Source: Primula veris
Taxonomy: Eukaryota; Streptophyta; Magnoliopsida; Ericales; Primulaceae
Direction: 5' to 3'
Assembly (NCBI GenBank): GCA_963682055.1
Contig: OY821742.1
Span: forward strand, 19,340,135-19,404,134
DNA length: 64,000 bases
In this document: positions 22,378 through 34,004 of the stretch, piece after piece
How positions within the stretch are numbered: the first letter of the stretch is position 1
Layout: each line of letters begins with the position of its first letter
The notes under the pieces: model-generated
What the model was told of the DNA's origin: nothing
The model's input: only the letters and a program-made list of their open reading frames with translations
Database searches by the model: none
Program-made: the position numbers and the translations under genes

Positions 22378-25300
22378 ATGGAATCCTCTGACAGTAGCGG
22401 TAACTTTTTTTTTTTACTCTCTTACTTTTTAAACTTATCTCTCTACTTTTTTCTAGGGTTTGTATCTTTAATCTTTTTATGTTTTTTTTTTATTAGTCTT
22501 CATTCTATTTTAAATTATGGGTTGTTTTTGTTTTTTTAGTCTTCATTCTAATTAAATTATGGGTTGTTTTTGTTTTTTTAGTCTTTATTCTAATTAAATT
22601 ATGGGTTGTTTTTGCTTTTATTAGTCTTCTTTCTATTTTATTTTAAATTATGGGATGTTTTTTTTTTTTATGAATAAATTTGGGGTATCAAGCTTGAAGC
22701 TTTTTAGCTTTTTCCCATGCTAGAATAAAATTACTGCAACCAAACAAGCCCAGTGATAAGATACCTAACATCACCCATTTTGTTGGTAAATTACTTATTT
22801 ATGATTGTGTTTAGTGGTTTTAGGATCTTAACGAAAATGTGGTAATTGCGATACAAACAATTCGAATTTTTTTTCAAACTTTAATTTCTTTTAAGGTAGT
22901 TATATTATGTTTTATAAGAAACCGCTATTTTGTTGGTGGATCACTTATTTAGTGTTTGATATGGTAGGATTGTGTTTAGTGGGTTTACGATCATAACGAA
23001 AAATGTGGTAATTGTGATACAATCATACAACTGAATCGTTTTTTTTTAACTTTAATTTGTTTTAAGGTATTTAAATTATGTTTTATAAGAAACCGGTGAA
23101 TTTTTTTAAAGGTCTATTGTTTTGAAGGTTTGAACTAGTTTTGGTTGTAAGCGGTAATCAAGATTAGTCTTTTAGTTTTCGTGTACACTTGATATGTTTG
23201 TTCAAAAAATTGTATTGAGATGATAAGCTTCAGTCCATAATAAGTTGGTGAAGATAAATTTATACAAATAGAAATAATTATACTATGGAAGTTGCAATTA
23301 GCTTAAGGGTGACTGATGAAATTGGAAGACGAGGAACCAAATTATTAGCTTTATAACGGATAGTTTTCTACAAACTCCAAAAATGGGAATGATTCAATGA
23401 ATATTTGTGAACGGAAGGATTATTGCACAGTTTTAAAACCATTCGTTTCCTTTGCTCCATATAATATATTTTGGTTTTAATTGAACTAATCTGATAATAC
23501 CCTGATGTGCAATTGAAGCGAATAGTATTGCTTTTTCATACCATAAAGTACCAAACTAAGCCTCAATGCTTTAGTTATCTTGTCAAGCTTTTAATGGAAG
23601 GATTTAGATTAGGTTTGATAGGAAGTGTTTTATTTCGGTAATCAACTCAACCTTTTTTTATAAATTCCAGTGACTATTCAATGCGTCATTTTATCATGGG
23701 ATGCTTTAATCAGGTAAGATCTGTTAGGCTTATGATGAAACAACATTACGATTTTATCTTAAGGCGCATGTATCTTGCCTCATTTCGAAATGTTGTTTTC
23801 GTGAATTTGAGTTTGCTTTACTTCAATGGACTACATCATTGATTATGTGGCGTCCTCATTTTCACAATATTTATTATACTTCTTTTGCTTGTTTCAAGAT
23901 AGTTATTTTCCTTTTTGTTTTGTTTTTGTAAAGTAAAGATGTTATAGACATCGAAATTATCGTAAAGGCCTAAGATTTACACTATAAATACCCCAGCAAT
24001 TACATAATTTCTGAACTAAAAAAGAAAACCCTCCTTTTGGCAAACGTAAAAGGAGTGTACACATTGGTGGTCAGCCTAAAAATGAAAATCCTGCCTTTAG
24101 TCATACTAGAACGTTCTGTTTTTCTTTTCTCGTCATGAATGCCTAAGGATATTTAGGACTGTTAAATCCGTCTAGGATCTTTATTCCATTGAAAATGTGA
24201 AGAATATAACCTTATAGAACGAGCAATAAAGAAAAGACCACTTCAGCCAAAAAAAGTTGCGGTTCATCTATTGTCCTCACAAGGATCCAGTATTTGTGAA
24301 GGAGTGATCTCAATATGGCTGTCTAAGATTCTATTTCCCAATTATACAGTTACCTTTAAATATTGAGCCAAACATTTTATTGTTCTTTTTTAGTGTAACT
24401 TTTATATTGATTCCTTTTTAGTAAATCTATACTTTTGATCTTTGAGGTGTTTCATTTGTAGTCTGTAACCCAAAAAATATAATGCAATATTTTACACAAT
24501 AAGAATAAATAACAATATACTCTTTCGGGCCTTTTTACTCAGAGAAGAGTAATTTGGTCTGAAATTATTTACTTGGAATAAAACTTTGAAATTATTTACT
24601 TTTGATCTTATCCAATCTATTCAATCTCAGTTCTTTAACCCATTTTATGTCCTTCTCAGGTGCTTGTTTGGTCATAAACTGCAAGGCATTTAAGTAGTTA
24701 TCTATTAAATGCAACAAATTTCACCACTTATTTACGGATTTCTGGTTACAAATGAAGTTGTAAAAGAGTGCTGGGAAGAAGAGAAAAGTGTGTTTGCAAA
24801 ATTCCCACCTTCTAAACCTCATTTGACCTTTCAAACATAAGGAAAACGTTTTCTATTAGACAACATACTTCAACATGTGCTTGTAGTTACAATTGAAGAT
24901 GTAAAACAACGCTGGAAAACAAAATAAGTCGTATTTGCAAAATCTCTTTACCTGAATTTTTTTGATAATAATTGTTTAATGGGGAAGCGTGCAAAACTTT
25001 TTTAAAACCTTGGCATGTAGTTTTACACAATTAACCATGATTCTTCCGCCCCATCCAACCAACAACCTTCCGTTTAGGCTCTTAGTCCTCTTATGTGTGT
25101 TTTAATCCTCTCTGTTGCTAGAAGCGCAGAACAGGCTGATTAAGGTCCTGTACTCCTTGACCCCCAAATCTGTCACTGTCTCATTGACCCCCAAATCTGC
25201 GACAATATTAAAACCTAGCTTTTTTTGGCTGGTCTTCTCTTGAAAAGTTTCTCTGAAGACTCGTTCAGGAAACCCACAAGACGATATGGAATATAGGAAG

Positions 25301-28300
25301 AATCTGCAATACCTAGATATAGAAAGAAAGTAGAATGTCAAATTATTTTTACATTAAATTAACAAAATACGAATTTACATCACTTGTCATTCATTTATTA
25401 GATGATAAATTACTACCAATGACTGAGACATCTAACTTAAGTAACACATAATTCAAAGTTATAAACATTGTATCTCGTATAATTAAAGGTAGAAGCTAAA
25501 CCAGATATAATTTGATTGTTATGTTGAATGTCGAAAAGGATTAAATTCACTGAGAGTCCGACTCAAATAGTAACCTTAATCAATTTGTCATGATTTCAAC
25601 AGGCTCTTTGCATGTGAACCAAAGATTTATTTATGTAACTTTCCACTATAGCTTTGATGATTTAGTTGTGGAATTGGCAAATTTGTGCATGTAGTAATTG
25701 ATTTCCTTGTATAACTGCAGGTACAGATGATGACCTTAATGCTATGCAGCAAAACAGATTTGCAATGATGGGCAGAAATTCAACTACCGAAAGATCTGTG
25801 GCTATAAATGCTCAAGTCTCCGAGATGAACAATGATATGGAGAACCATATACACCATGCAGAACAAGAAGCATACACATCAGTTCTCAGGGCTTTCAAAG
25901 CCCAATCGGATGCCATTTCTTGGGTATTCTTTATTTTGTGTATTTTTTTTTTTTATATTAACCGAGCTACTCGGTAATTGTTTTTAAAAATCTGTTCCAG
26001 AAACAAACTAGCTTCAAATCCCCTTAATATTTGCTTTTTGTCATAGAGGTAAAAGTATATTACATTTTTGTTAAATATCTCAAAAGCTCATGTTTTTTTA
26101 CGCTTTGAGGTTTTCTTTTTGCTCTCCGAAACATAAAAAGCTCAAGCTTTTCTTCCCTCCAAAAGATAGAAGTAGAAATGTACTAGCATCCTTTTTAACC
26201 TTTTTTTAGAAAATCACGAAAACATGATATGGTAATGATTTTTTTCGGGGGAATTCTCTATAGGTATCTCCTTGCAACTTATATTCCCCCTAGATACCTC
26301 CATAAGTTCATATTCCCTTTGGAGACCACTTTTTAATTGTTTACTTTATTTACCAAAACGACATTATCCGAAGCAAAACATAATACATACACTTTATCTA
26401 TATGTAAATCCCAAAAAAATATGTTTAAAACCGAAAAAATACAAAAAATCACAAAATTTATAAAAATGAAAAAAAACACACAAAAAAGGCATTTTTTTGA
26501 AAAAAAAAAATTATGAAAAAAATCAGAAAAAATGTATTTTTTTCAAAAAATTCACACACAAAAAAATAAAAATAAAATGAAAATAAAAAAATTATAAAAA
26601 ATCACAAAAAATATATTTTTTCTAAAAAACATCACAAAAAAAAGATAAAATAAAAACTCACAAAAAATATAAAAAAAAATGTTTTTTGTCAAAAGACCCC
26701 ACTTTCTACATCGGAAAAGTTGTTTTTTCACCAAAAAGTGGTATTTTCACCATTTTTTTCATCAAAAAGTGGTCTTTTCACCATTTTTTTTCATCAAAAA
26801 GTGGTCTTTTCATCTAGTTCTGCTCAAATTGCATCTATTTCAGTGAAAAACGTCTAGTTCAGTCGAAGGTACATATAGTTCAGTCGAAAGTGCATATAGT
26901 TTAATTAAAGGGCATATAGTTCAATTAAAGGGCATATAGTCTAGTCGAAAGTGCATATAGTTCAGTCAAAAGTGCATACAATTCAGTAAAAAAAGCATAC
27001 GTTTCAGTCGAAAGTGTATCGAGTTTAGTCAAAAGGGCATACAGTTTAGAGTTCAGTCGAAACTGCATATAATTCAATAAAAGTACATATAGTTCAATAA
27101 AAGTGTATATAGTTCAGCTGAAAGTGCATCTGGTTCTATTGAAAGTGCATCTGGTTCAGCTGAAAGTGCATCTCGTTCAGCTGAAAGTGCATCTAGTTCA
27201 GTAGAAATTGCATACTGTAACTCAATATATTTCGTCAGAAATTGCATATTTTACTTTAAATTTTATAAGAAAACAAATCTGGATGGATTTGAACCACCAA
27301 TCTCTTGTATCTTGGTGTTGTTTCAAGGGCTCCTACCATTTTGAGCATACGGATTTATGTAGGCACTAAGTAAAAGCATACCAAACTAAAACGGTCTCCG
27401 AAACGGGTCTCAAAAAAACTCTACAAAAAAATCTTCCAATTAAATAGGCTTTGTTTCAGCCTAAACGAGCTCCGATTCGGACCAAAATCTCATAAACGTA
27501 CACAACCTACACAAAAACATGCCAAATTCAAGTGAATTTAAAACAATAAAATCTATCAGACATTTCATCAAACACTTTAAAGGTATAATTTGGTGCAACC
27601 ATAACTAGACACATGGTTGTATAAATCTGACCAAACAACTCCCAAACTAAGAACATATTTTAGCCTCGAACATGAATCCGTTTCAGCCTCGAACCGGGGT
27701 CCGTTTCAGCCCCGAAACAAACCCCGATTCAGCACCAAAACGGACACCAATTCAGCATCAAAATGGACATCAATTCAGCTCTAAAAGAGGCCACAATTCA
27801 GCCCTAAAACAGAACTCAAATCATCCCTAAAACATACCCTAAACATACCCCGATTACATACGTATGTATATATATATGTATATTACATATATATATAAAG
27901 AGAGAGAGAATATCGAACCTCGAAACTTATCATGATTGAGACCACATCGAGTCTGCATCCGTGGCGACGAGATGAGATCGCTGTAGTTCGAGAGGTGGGG
28001 AGAGATGAGATCGGAGGAGAAGATGGAGATCACATAGTTAGAGAGAGAGAGCGAGAGAGAGAGTTATACGGGAGAGTGGGAAAAAATAAAAAATAGAAAA
28101 ATAGAGGTATTTATATTTACAAGAAGTGGTACCTATAAGGAATGCAAATTATGATAGGTAGCTAGTGGGAATATAAGTTCAAAAGTGGTACCTACCGGGC
28201 ATTATTTGATTTTTTTATGATGGTTCGTTATTGTGTTTGTTAGTTGGAAACTTAAAGAATACTTTTGAATCATATACATTGTCTCTTTTAGCTGTATACT

Positions 28301-29185
28301 TATTTTATAATTATAAATATATCTTTGTGAAACCCACGATCTATGCTTGGTGCTTATGCTTTAGTGAAACTCTAGCTAAAATCGATTTAGCTACGCTTTC
28401 ATGTTTGAAGACTTAATTTAAACTACCTGCTTATTGTATTCCAGGATAAAGAAAGCTTAATAACTGAACTGAGAAAAGAACTAAGAATATCAGACGAGGA
28501 AAACAGGAAGCTTCTGTCCAAAGTTAATGCTGAAGCTCTCATTGGCAGGATAAGGTGTGTAACAAGACATTCACTTTTAGGGGTATTTAGCAAACCTCTT
28601 GGTAACACTTATATGCTTTGATTTGAAATTTTCTCCTCTGCGTAGGGAAACTAGTAAAGTAGGAGTTATATTAGGGACAACAACGATGTTTTTAACCACA
28701 TTTATTCAGGATTCCTGCGCACAAAGAGAAAAGCATGGATACTCGAAAAAGAGAAAAGCATTGATAAGTATACAATAGAGATACAATATGTATATCAGGC
28801 GATAAGGGGATACTAATATCGGATACATATTGCAGAATATGGTTGATTTTTTAGTCGTTCACCGACCGGATATGGCGAATTCATGACTTGTATTCTTTTC
28901 AAATTTGTACTCTTTTCAAGAGTTCAGATCAAAATGGAATTTCATAAATATATGAAGATGATTAAGTTAGAATGTTGTTATAATAGAGGTCAACTTATGC
29001 GTAAAAAGTTGAAAAAAGTAAAAAAGTCTAATTGTTGATGGCAAAAGTCAATTAGAAGCTAATCCGTTCTAAAGCTATCCGAAAAAGCCATCGCCTCTAT
29101 GCACTCATTTTTTTGGACGATAGGCTTGTTTCCTTAAAGTTAATCAATTTTTATTAATATATATATATATATATAAATGTATGTA

Positions 29186-29222
<37 letters not shown>

Positions 29223-31172
29223 ATGCATGTATGTGTATATATATATAAATGTATGTATGTATACAGATCTACCCTAGCCCTATCCTTTCGTAAATCTGTT
29301 TTTATAAAATGTATCAAATTGTATAGCATACAAGTATCCCAATTGTTGCAATATAGGGCAACAATGCGTTGAGCCTTTGAATATGTCACGCGCTAACCTT
29401 AGTGGTTTTAATTTATGCATTTTAGGGAGTGGAGAAAAGGAGGTCGGCCAAAGTGTGGCCACGATTCTTTGCACGAACCTATGTTTACAGCACCAGTTAA
29501 GAAGCAAAAGAGGTCAGAATCTGTAGCATCTTTGTCTGGTGGTGCACTATCACCATTGTTGGATCCGCCATTTCAACCATCAACGACATCCCAGAAACGA
29601 GGCCATGGCTTTGATTCTGTTGAAAAGAAGGAAACTTTAGTAAGTTTATTTAATAAAAATGTGGAAATATTTTTTTACCTTTATCATAAACTAACGCAAA
29701 AAGCTCTATCTTGTGTTGTTAAACAGTCGTTGATTTCATTGGTACCAAATGATAGCAAACCTTGATATTTGATGATTCATGTTATCATCATCGGATCATT
29801 TTGAAAAAGGAGTCATGATCTTTAGCCTTTTGCTCCTATAAGTAGTTTTCAGTGTTTACTATATACAATCCCTACATTTGAAGCTGTACTTATACGAAAG
29901 AAAATTTATTTTTGGAGCTTGCTTTGAGTGCTCGGGTTAAGAATATATTACTGATAATAGTTTGTATGCTTCAATATACTTAGTTGTGGCTTAGAGTTAT
30001 CAGAAAATAAACAAGCTTTTATTTCCTGTGTAATATCAGTTTGGCACATGGGGTATCATGATGACTTGATCTTTTGTTGCATTCTGACATTAGATTATAG
30101 ATAAGGGTTTAAATGCTTCAATAAACCTAGTTATGGCTGTGGTTGTTCACTTAACAGTTAAATGAATAAAATGAACTGCAGAACCTACCCAATTGCATGT
30201 GTTTTTGTTGGTTATTAATATTACTTCACGAGTTAAATCTATTGCTATTAGAGAGCTTGGTCCATCTTATTGTCTACACCCACACTATATTTTGATCTGA
30301 ATCCATTTGCTGGAATTAGTCAGCCACGCTTTTGTTGACATAATTGGTTTATGATTTGGGTTTGTTGACACTAGTGGGCCAGAATCCATTTGCTGGAATT
30401 AGTCAGCTACGCCTTTGTTGACATAATTGGTTTATGATTTGGTGTTTGTTGACACTAGTGGGCCAGAACCCGCACTCTCAACTAGGAGGTGTAGGGTTTT
30501 AGTCTTGTGAGGGGTAGGGGTGATAGGCTTTGATCCTCTTTAATAAGATATTTTCTTTAGCAAAAAAAAAGGAATGAAGTTCAATATTTTCTAAAGTCCC
30601 CTTTTTTTTCTCTCTCCCAATTTCTTTGAGTGTAGTATCATTTCCGTACACCGAATCATCACCACAACTTGATTAAAATTGCATGTTTGCATTAGATATC
30701 ACCAGAGCACAGTGGATTGAAGACTTCAGTAGCCCGTGCTGCTGCTGCTAAAGGGGCAATAAAAGGTCAGATCAATAAAGATTTCTCTTCTTCAAAGAAT
30801 AGAATTGGGAAGAAGGTGTTGGCGGATATCGAAATTCTTCAAACTAGTGCTCTGATTAACCTGGTGATTTACAAATTAAATGTTTTATATTTATACCGTC
30901 GATGGTAACTCTCTTTATATAATTAATGTCTCTCATGAATGTTAATAGGCGGATAAAATTTTCAACGCGAAATGTCTGGATCCATTGGAGGTTGAAAAAG
31001 CTAGGAAATTACTTAAAGTAAGAAATTTTTTTTACAGAAAGAAGGAACAATTCTGAATCACTGAATTTAAATTTAAATTTTCTTTTACATGTAAATGCAG
31101 GAGCATGAGCAAGCTCTTGTGGATGCCATTGCGATGCTTGAAGGTGCTTCTGACAACGAAAGTGGTATATAA
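22378..31172 (+). CDS. EML: EMSY-LIKE (ENT-domain) protein gene, seven exons, no Agenet domain seen
   Basis: Exons read from splice sites: 22378-22399, 25721-25923, 28445-28554, 29426-29639, 30696-30863, 30949-31017, 31101-31172. They join in one frame of 286 codons including TAA, and every intron is GT-AG. The protein starts [13 protein letters not shown]. An ENT domain follows at about residues 47-115 ([20 protein letters not shown], then [15 protein letters not shown] and REWRKGG). Next are a basic/Ser-rich linker ([18 protein letters not shown]), a conserved KGQINKDF...NRIGKK...ADIEIL block, and a C-terminal helix with [20 protein letters not shown] and a final acidic SDNES. This order is that of plant EMSY-LIKE proteins, nuclear chromatin-associated regulators with roles in immunity and development. 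Arabidopsis members carry an Agenet/Tudor-like domain between the linker and the KGQ block; no such exon was found in intron 4. The first exon is only 22 nt long. Confidence in the gene is high; the start could also be the ATG at 22373, but that is out of frame. Confidence 0.9.
22485..22660. repeat. Tandem repeat of about 45 bp in EML intron 1
   Basis: Four head-to-tail copies of a unit with TTAGTCTTCATTCTA and TTAAATTATGGGTTGTTTTT. Confidence 0.9.
22770..23095. repeat. Tandem duplication of about 165 bp in EML intron 1
   Basis: Two adjacent copies share ATTTTGTTGGT, TGTGTTTAGTGG, AAAATGTGGTAATTG and TTATGTTTTATAAGAAACCG in the same order. They differ by small indels, including an extra TTTGATATGGTAG in copy two. 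Confidence 0.85.
26420..26760. repeat. A-rich filler inside the Mutator-like element
   Basis: Low-complexity AAAAAATCACAAAAAA-type sequence, with three near-copies of AAAAAGTGGTCTTTTCACC at 26730-26810. It resembles the filler of the hAT element at 11.8-12.1 kb. Confidence 0.7.
26815..27235. repeat. 21-bp tandem repeat GTGCATATAGTTCAGTCGAAA
   Basis: About 18 imperfect units of GTGCATATAGTTCAGTCGAA follow one another, drifting to GTGCATCTGGTTCAGCTGAA toward the right end. A gradual change along the array is typical of stepwise tandem growth. Confidence 0.9.
27285..27350 (-). other. tRNA-like segment with Pol III box A and box B
   Basis: On the minus strand, TGCTCAAAATGGTAGGAGC (27347 downward) resembles an internal box A (TRGCNNAGYGG type) and GGTTCAAATCC (27295-27285) matches box B (GGTTCRANNCC) closely. 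They are about 50 nt apart, as in tRNA genes and tRNA-derived SINE heads. A clean cloverleaf is not evident, so this is not called a tRNA gene. It lies inside the Mutator-like element. Confidence 0.45.
27640..27850. repeat. Imperfect 27-bp repeat TTCAGCxCCAAAACGGACACC
   Basis: About eight units with TTCAGC, two or three variable bases, AAAACGGAC or AAAATGGAC, and ACCAA or ATCAA follow each other, drifting along the array. Confidence 0.75.
29152..29265. repeat. (TA)n/(TG)n microsatellite in EML intron 3
   Basis: Alternating TA, TG and TATG runs, with three copies of AATGTATGTATG-like sequence. Confidence 0.95.
30302..30472. repeat. 84-bp tandem duplication in EML intron 4
   Basis: Two adjacent copies run from TCCATTTGCTGGAATTAGTC to TTGACACTAGTGGGCCAGAA with only a few substitutions. 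They occupy the intron where Agenet exons would be expected in other EML genes. Confidence 0.95.
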
Positions 31173-32336
31173 CTGATTATATGTATCTATTATAATATAC
31201 TACCACTTATTCTGAAAAAGGAGGCTACACAAAGATGCACATTGCTATGTTGTGGCATGCATATTATTTTTCATGCAGATTATTAGATGTATAATCTATA
31301 AAGACTTTGTAATGACTATTCGTTATGTAGTAAATCTAGGATTATTTTCTCTAGTAGTCAGAATAATCTTCCATTGGAATTAATTGTTTGCCTGCACTAG
31401 GTCCCCAAATATCTCACTCTTTGGTGTCAGCCTCCCTCATCTCTTTTAGTCACAACTTTCAAGCTTAACTTATGTGAATTTTTTTACTATAAGTTGCAAA
31501 ACACTTTGTTGGCTAGCTCTGAACACCTAAGTTTTTGGTTGATGGATCTGAAAAAGCTAGAATTTTTGAAATATAATGAACTTGGCCTTTTCACATGCTC
31601 AAATAAGCTTTATCCTTTTCTTAATGAGTTGCAACCAAGCAAGCCATTGCATGCTTTTCTTGTACATATCAGGGACACATTTCTTATTGCAACAAAACAT
31701 GACAAGTTGTAAAGCTTAGCCCTTAAACAATCAGATGGTTCTTTGTTACCAAAATTTTGTAATCCGATGAGGTACGTTGTCAAAAAAGAAAACAAATACA
31801 AAGTATCTGCTTAAAAAATGCAGCCAAACAAGTGTCTTGCATAGAAGTGTTCTAGTAGTTTTCAAAGTGAAAAACCAACCTGCTTATTCGGGTTTGCACA
31901 ATTTAAAAGATATTCAAAATGAAGACTCCCACAAATTACAATATGGACTGCGTAGATGTTCATTCTCATGGTGCTAATGATTTTGTCTCGGTCTTATGAC
32001 ATTGACAGGTTAATAACTTAAGCACAATTAAACATTGATTCTTCAATGATGGCCTAATCCAAATTGATAAGACTGAAATGAGGTTGATGGTGCAGATTGC
32101 CTGAAAATTACTACCCGTGGAAAAAGAGCTCATGAGATTTCATTTATGTTTTTTTCTTAGTGCCAAAATCAATCTTTCATGAATCATATTCTTGAATTAT
32201 GTCAAACCAGACTTGTAATTATTGCAATCTATCCTTGTGATTCAATTGCGTTTTAAGTGAAATTGTTGTTCATGAGAATATCTTCGAAAACAAATGTACC
32301 TTGTAAAATTGAGATGTAAAAGTAGTCTTCTTTCAC
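31173..32336. other. EML 3' region, no further gene seen
   Basis: AT-rich sequence following the EML stop, probably 3' UTR and intergenic DNA. Open frames on both strands have no recognisable motifs. Confidence 0.4.
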
Positions 32337-32344
32337 ATTACAGT

Positions 32345-33227
32345 TAGGGTTGGGCAAAAACCGAAAAAACCGAACCGAAAAAAACCGAAAACCGAAAAAA
32401 CCAAACACTTCTCGGTTCGGTTTATTATAAAACCGAACCGAAAAAACCTGAAAAACCAAAAAAACCCCGAACCGAATGAAAAAACCGAAAAAAATCAATT
32501 GAGTACTGGAAATTTAAATTACACATAGCAGATTATTATGTTTTGTTATGTATATTTTAATTAGTTAATATTTAATTTAATTATAATTTGTAACTGTTCA
32601 ACTTTTAATAACTAAAAAATCTAGTAATTAACATTTTCACAATTAGCATTTGAAACAAATTTGCAAAATTATAAGTTATAACTGTTTCGGAACACATGTA
32701 CGATATGAAAGAAATTTTTATTATAAATCGTACTCATATCTAAATAATTGTGATACTAACTTTTCATTATTAAATGCTCTATTTCACTTTATTTAAACCT
32801 TGTCAAAAAATAAGTTGACTAAAAAATACTCATAAATAAGTCATATTTTATCCTTTTACTACATCATTTTACTCATTTTTTTAATAACTAGGAGACGTGT
32901 AATTTGAAAATGATATACAAGATAACAAATTGATAACTTTTTTTTTAATCATTTTTACATATAATTAGGAGATTCACAATAAATAGATTAACAAAATAAA
33001 CATAATAATGTACTAGCTAAAACATGTTTCAAAATATAACAACAAAGTGTATTTTTTTCTAATTAAAATTGAAAAAAACCCGGAAAAAACCGAAACCGGA
33101 CAGAGACAAGCCGGTTCGGTCCATAAACCGAAAACACCGAAAACCAAAAGAAAATCGAACCGAAATTTATGCTCGGTTTCGGTTTTGCCAATAACTGACC
33201 GACCGAACCGGACGGAACCCAACCCTA
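32345..33227. mobile_element. Non-autonomous hAT element with CCGAA-rich ends
   Basis: A perfect 8-bp duplication ATTACAGT (32337-32344 and 33228-33235) flanks an element starting TAGGGTTGGGC and ending CCCAACCCTA, so TAGGGTTGGG is the terminal inverted repeat. Both subterminal regions are dense in CCGAA/TTCGG words. The centre is AT-rich and non-coding. Duplication length and terminus fit hAT. Confidence 0.85.
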
Positions 33228-33462
33228 ATTACAGTCATACTATTTTTTTTAAAAAAAACTCAATCAAATAAACTATTGCCTAAGAAAAGTCAAAAAATAT
33301 TCCTCTTTCTTTTTATCTTTTTGATGGTGAAAAAAGTAACAATCTGTTTGCTCGAAAAACACGATGAAGATACACAAAATGTTTGGTTAATGCATTATGC
33401 GACCATGTAGGCATGACAAATAAAGGAGAATGTCCCAGATTCGTAATCTATGCACTAGCTAC

Positions 33463-33786
33463 TTACAAGACAGCAATAAATTTGGGTATAAGAATTACAA
33501 TTTGATCATCAAAATATGGTCCTTGCAGTTGAAAATGACTCATTCCATTAATAAAATGGGTATCAACACGACCAGAAGCTGAGTTGAGTTTCTTTTTAAG
33601 CTGCTTGACAAATGTGAAGCAATCATTTGTTCCCATAACGAAGAGTTTTGGTTTTGGAGATTGAAGGATAGCTTTATGGTGTCGACCAAATAAGATCGAA
33701 GCAAATAAGCCAAAAGGATAGCCGAGGCTTATATATCCAGCAACTTGTTCAAGCTTTATCAACTGCAGATCCAGAAATTGCTGCAG
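33463..33786 (-). pseudogene. Orphan last exon of an alpha/beta-hydrolase-like gene
   Basis: The minus strand begins after an acceptor (TTAACAG, ending 33787) with AAAISGSAVDK. A single extra base near 33754 then shifts the frame into LEQVAGYISLGYPFG, followed by ASILFGRHHKAILQSPKPKL, FVMGTNDCFT and a His-containing GMSHFQLQGP, and a stop at 33463. The ordered KPKLFVMGTxD and xxSHFQ blocks are the C-terminal Asp and His region of an alpha/beta-hydrolase fold. No upstream exon was found before the copia LTR at 34.0 kb. Together with the frameshift, this indicates a gene fragment rather than an active gene. The substrate is unknown. Confidence 0.7.
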
Positions 33787-34004
33787 CTGTTAAGTACAAG
33801 GCAAGAGTAATGTTTAAATGACAATGTACAAATTCAAACACAACTGGAAGAGAATTCCAAATCCAAATGATCAAATCATTATTGGATTAAGCTTATCAAT
33901 CTAACAATTGTTGTTAAATCATAAATCCTACATGACTATGAAATATATTGATCATCCAAAGATCACAAGTTTGGTTTTTCATAAGAAAGCACACAAGTTA
34001 CAAT

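Larger units (their letters stand above)
26246..28206. mobile_element. Mutator-like non-autonomous element in EML intron 2
   Basis: The identical 10-bp word TGATTTTTTT lies directly on both sides (26236-26245 and 28207-28216), compatible with a 9-bp Mutator-type duplication. The inner arms match in inverted orientation: GGTATCTCC...AACTTATATTCCCCCTAG on the left and GGTACCACT...AACTTATATTCCCACTAG from the right. Inside are A-rich filler, a 21-bp tandem array, a tRNA-like segment and a Gln/His-poor repeat region, but no transposase. The T-rich duplication is low in complexity, which weakens it as evidence. Confidence 0.65.

Noticed and set aside
29144..29389. Tyr/Ile/His-rich minus-strand frame
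   Set aside because: It is the translation of a TA/TG microsatellite.
33013..33271. Pro/Lys- or Phe-rich frames at the end of the hAT element
   Set aside because: They translate the CCGAA-rich terminal repeats.
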